This document shows, one piece after another, positions 62,915 through 64,000 of a stretch of 64,000 bases of DNA (its first letter is position 1; each line of letters opens with the position of its first letter). The notes under the pieces were generated by a model. That model was not told the DNA's origin. It searched no databases and saw nothing but the letters and a program-made list of their open reading frames with translations. This DNA comes from Alphaproteobacteria bacterium. GTDB lineage: Bacteria; Pseudomonadota; Alphaproteobacteria; JAAEOK01. The position numbers were made by a program, and so were the translations under genes. The stretch covers positions 1 through 64,000 of the forward strand of contig JAAEOK010000056.1 in assembly GCA_024244705.1 (NCBI GenBank), given 5' to 3'.

Positions 62915-64000
62915 TCAGTCGAGGATGTAGCCGGCCGGCCCGGTCAGACCGAGACCGCGTCGTTCGCTCGGCTGCGCCTGAGGCACACCGACCGATTCTT
63001 CGTACAGCTTGCCGTGCAGCACCCGCGACTTGTCGCTCGGTGCCACGAATCCATCGGTCGGCAGGGCCACATTCTTGTCGGAGATCGGATGGACGATGTA
63101 GGGCGTGACCAGAATGATCAGCTCGGTTTCGTTACGGTTGAACTCCTCGGACCGGAACAGGCGCCCGAGAACCGGGACATCGCCGAGGCCCGGAAACTTG
63201 CGAATGTTCTCGACCACATTGTTCTGCAGCAAGCCGGCGATCGCAAATGATTGACCGCTGCCGAGCTCGACCGTCGTTTGCGCCCGGCGCGTCGTCAGCG
63301 CTGGTATCGCAAAGTTGTTGGCCTCGACCGCACCCGCCGCCGACAACTGGCTGACCTCCGGCGATACGCGGAGATTGATCCGCTCCGGCGCGATTATGGT
63401 CGGCGTGAATGCCAGCGAGACGCCGAATTCCTTGAATTCGATGGTCACCGCGCCTTCATCCTGCTGCACCGGAATCGGAAATTCGCCGCCGGCGAGAAAC
63501 GTCGCCGTCTCGCCCGACATCGCGGTGAGATTCGGCTGCGCCAGGACCGAGATCAGGCCCTCATTGTCGAGGGCATCGATCAGGACATTGATGTCGACAT
63601 TGCTGTCAGTGAAAGACGCCACGACGGTGTCAGAGGTTTCGTCGCGGAGAAACGCGTTACCCAGCGTCAGGAACTCGCGGCCGGTGGCGATTCCAAACAG
63701 GAACCCGGCGCCGGTATTGATGATCGATTCCCAATTGATGCCGAGCCGTTTAACCACCTCGCGCGAAACCTCGGCTATCTTGACCTTCAAATGGACCTGG
63801 TTGGCGCCGGTCACGATGACCCGGTTGATGATCGATCCTTTACCGACAAAAGAGGCGGCGATCCGGCGCAGATCTTCCGATTCACCTGGCGTACCGACAT
63901 GACCGTCGAGAACCAGCGCGCCATCCAGCGAGGTCGCGCGAACGGTGGTACCCGGCAGGAACTGGTCGAGCGCCGAGCGCAGGCGCGACAGATTGTGCGT
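62915..64000 (-). CDS. cpaC: CpaC/RcpA, Tad pilus secretin (5' end outside window)
   Basis: The visible 361 residues are the C-terminal part of a type II/III secretin. The N-terminal part includes a BON-like or RHS segment (TTVRATSLDGALVLDGHVG), then VHLKVKIAEVSREVVKRLGI. The secretin domain follows: ISVLAQPNLTAMSGETATFLAGGEFP and LGDVPVLGRLFRS, with the final VTPYIVHPI. It forms the outer-membrane pore for Tad pili. Upstream genes (cpaA, cpaB, flp pilin) are outside the window. Confidence 0.93.
   Translation of the reverse strand, partial: THNLSRLRSALDQFLPGTTVRATSLDGALVLDGHVGTPGESEDLRRIAASFVGKGSIINRVIVTGANQVHLKVKIAEVSREVVKRLGINWESIINTGAGFLFGIATGREFLTLGNAFLRDETSDTVVASFTDSNVDINVLIDALDNEGLISVLAQPNLTAMSGETATFLAGGEFPIPVQQDEGAVTIEFKEFGVSLAFTPTIIAPERINLRVSPEVSQLSAAGAVEANNFAIPALTTRRAQTTVELGSGQSFAIAGLLQNNVVENIRKFPGLGDVPVLGRLFRSEEFNRNETELIILVTPYIVHPISDKNVALPTDGFVAPSDKSRVLHGKLYEESVGVPQAQPSERRGLGLTGPAGYILD

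Noticed and set aside
1-64000. CRISPR array, tRNA or rRNA genes, prophage
   Set aside because: No regularly spaced short repeats, no tRNA-like cloverleaf or rRNA stretch, and no phage structural or integrase genes were recognised anywhere in the window.

Overview
The window is GC-rich bacterial chromosome with dense, tightly overlapping operons. The gene content points to an alphaproteobacterium, most likely Rhodospirillales-like: a HIG1/PduO/EtfBA/3-hydroxybutyryl-CoA dehydrogenase neighbourhood, argH-lptM-lysA-DUF4175, ftsEX followed by YdcF and PlsC genes, DUF2125, a B12-dependent NrdJ, a PHB locus with PhaR, and a Tad/Cpa pilus locus. The placement is inferred from family recognition and synteny; no rRNA, tRNA or CRISPR array was seen.

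Layout. 1-324: an OsmC-type gene cut by the end of an IS630-like element. 357-2390: membrane class III adenylate cyclase. 2472-2741: a short element bounded by perfect 22-bp inverted repeats. 2776-9345: HIG1 protein, GT-C type membrane protein, cobalamin adenosyltransferase, cystathionine beta-synthase, then etfB-etfA-hbd for fatty-acid/PHB-linked redox. 9371-16010: an astacin protease without a visible signal peptide, a SYLF lipoprotein, and a three-gene MacB/HlyD-type ABC efflux system. 16024-21987: TlpA thioredoxin, then argH-lptM-lysA-DUF4175 joined by 4-bp overlaps. 22132-27818: CaiB and GST pair, then ftsE-ftsX-HAD phosphatase-YdcF-PlsC. 27864-30381: nrdJ, preceded by two perfect DnaA boxes. 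30441-37515: GT2, dienelactone hydrolase, ChaC, DUF2125, and an aromatic amino-acid operon (P-protein-like chorismate mutase, HisC, TyrC). 37643-42332: GST, dehalogenase, D-cysteine desulfhydrase, and an inserted flavin monooxygenase flanked by direct repeats of about 135 bp, then a small gene and a frameshifted VOC gene. 42529-48011: MscL, NUDIX, and the PHB locus phaB, phaA, phaC with a PhaE-like gene, and divergent phaR. 48089-52560: a GNAT gene facing a four-gene operon that matches the FkbK-J-I-H set for hydroxymalonyl-ACP. 52840-55631: a tiny membrane protein, omega-amino-acid aminotransferase and ketopantoate reductase. 55785-64000: tadD, then the cpaC-cpaD-cpaE-tadA-tadB-tadC pilus operon, with cpaC running off the right edge.

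How the genes connect. PduO makes the adenosylcobalamin that NrdJ needs. EtfAB and Hbd belong to the same acyl-CoA economy as PhaA, PhaB and PhaC, with PhaR as the probable repressor.

The most unusual system is the isolated glyceryl/hydroxymalonyl-ACP cassette at 49202-52560. It has all four core enzymes of a polyketide extender-unit pathway but no O-methyltransferase and no polyketide synthase in view. Other points of note are the repeat-flanked monooxygenase insertion, the P-protein with a lost dehydratase motif, the long phaE-like/phaC overlap, and the DnaA boxes before nrdJ.
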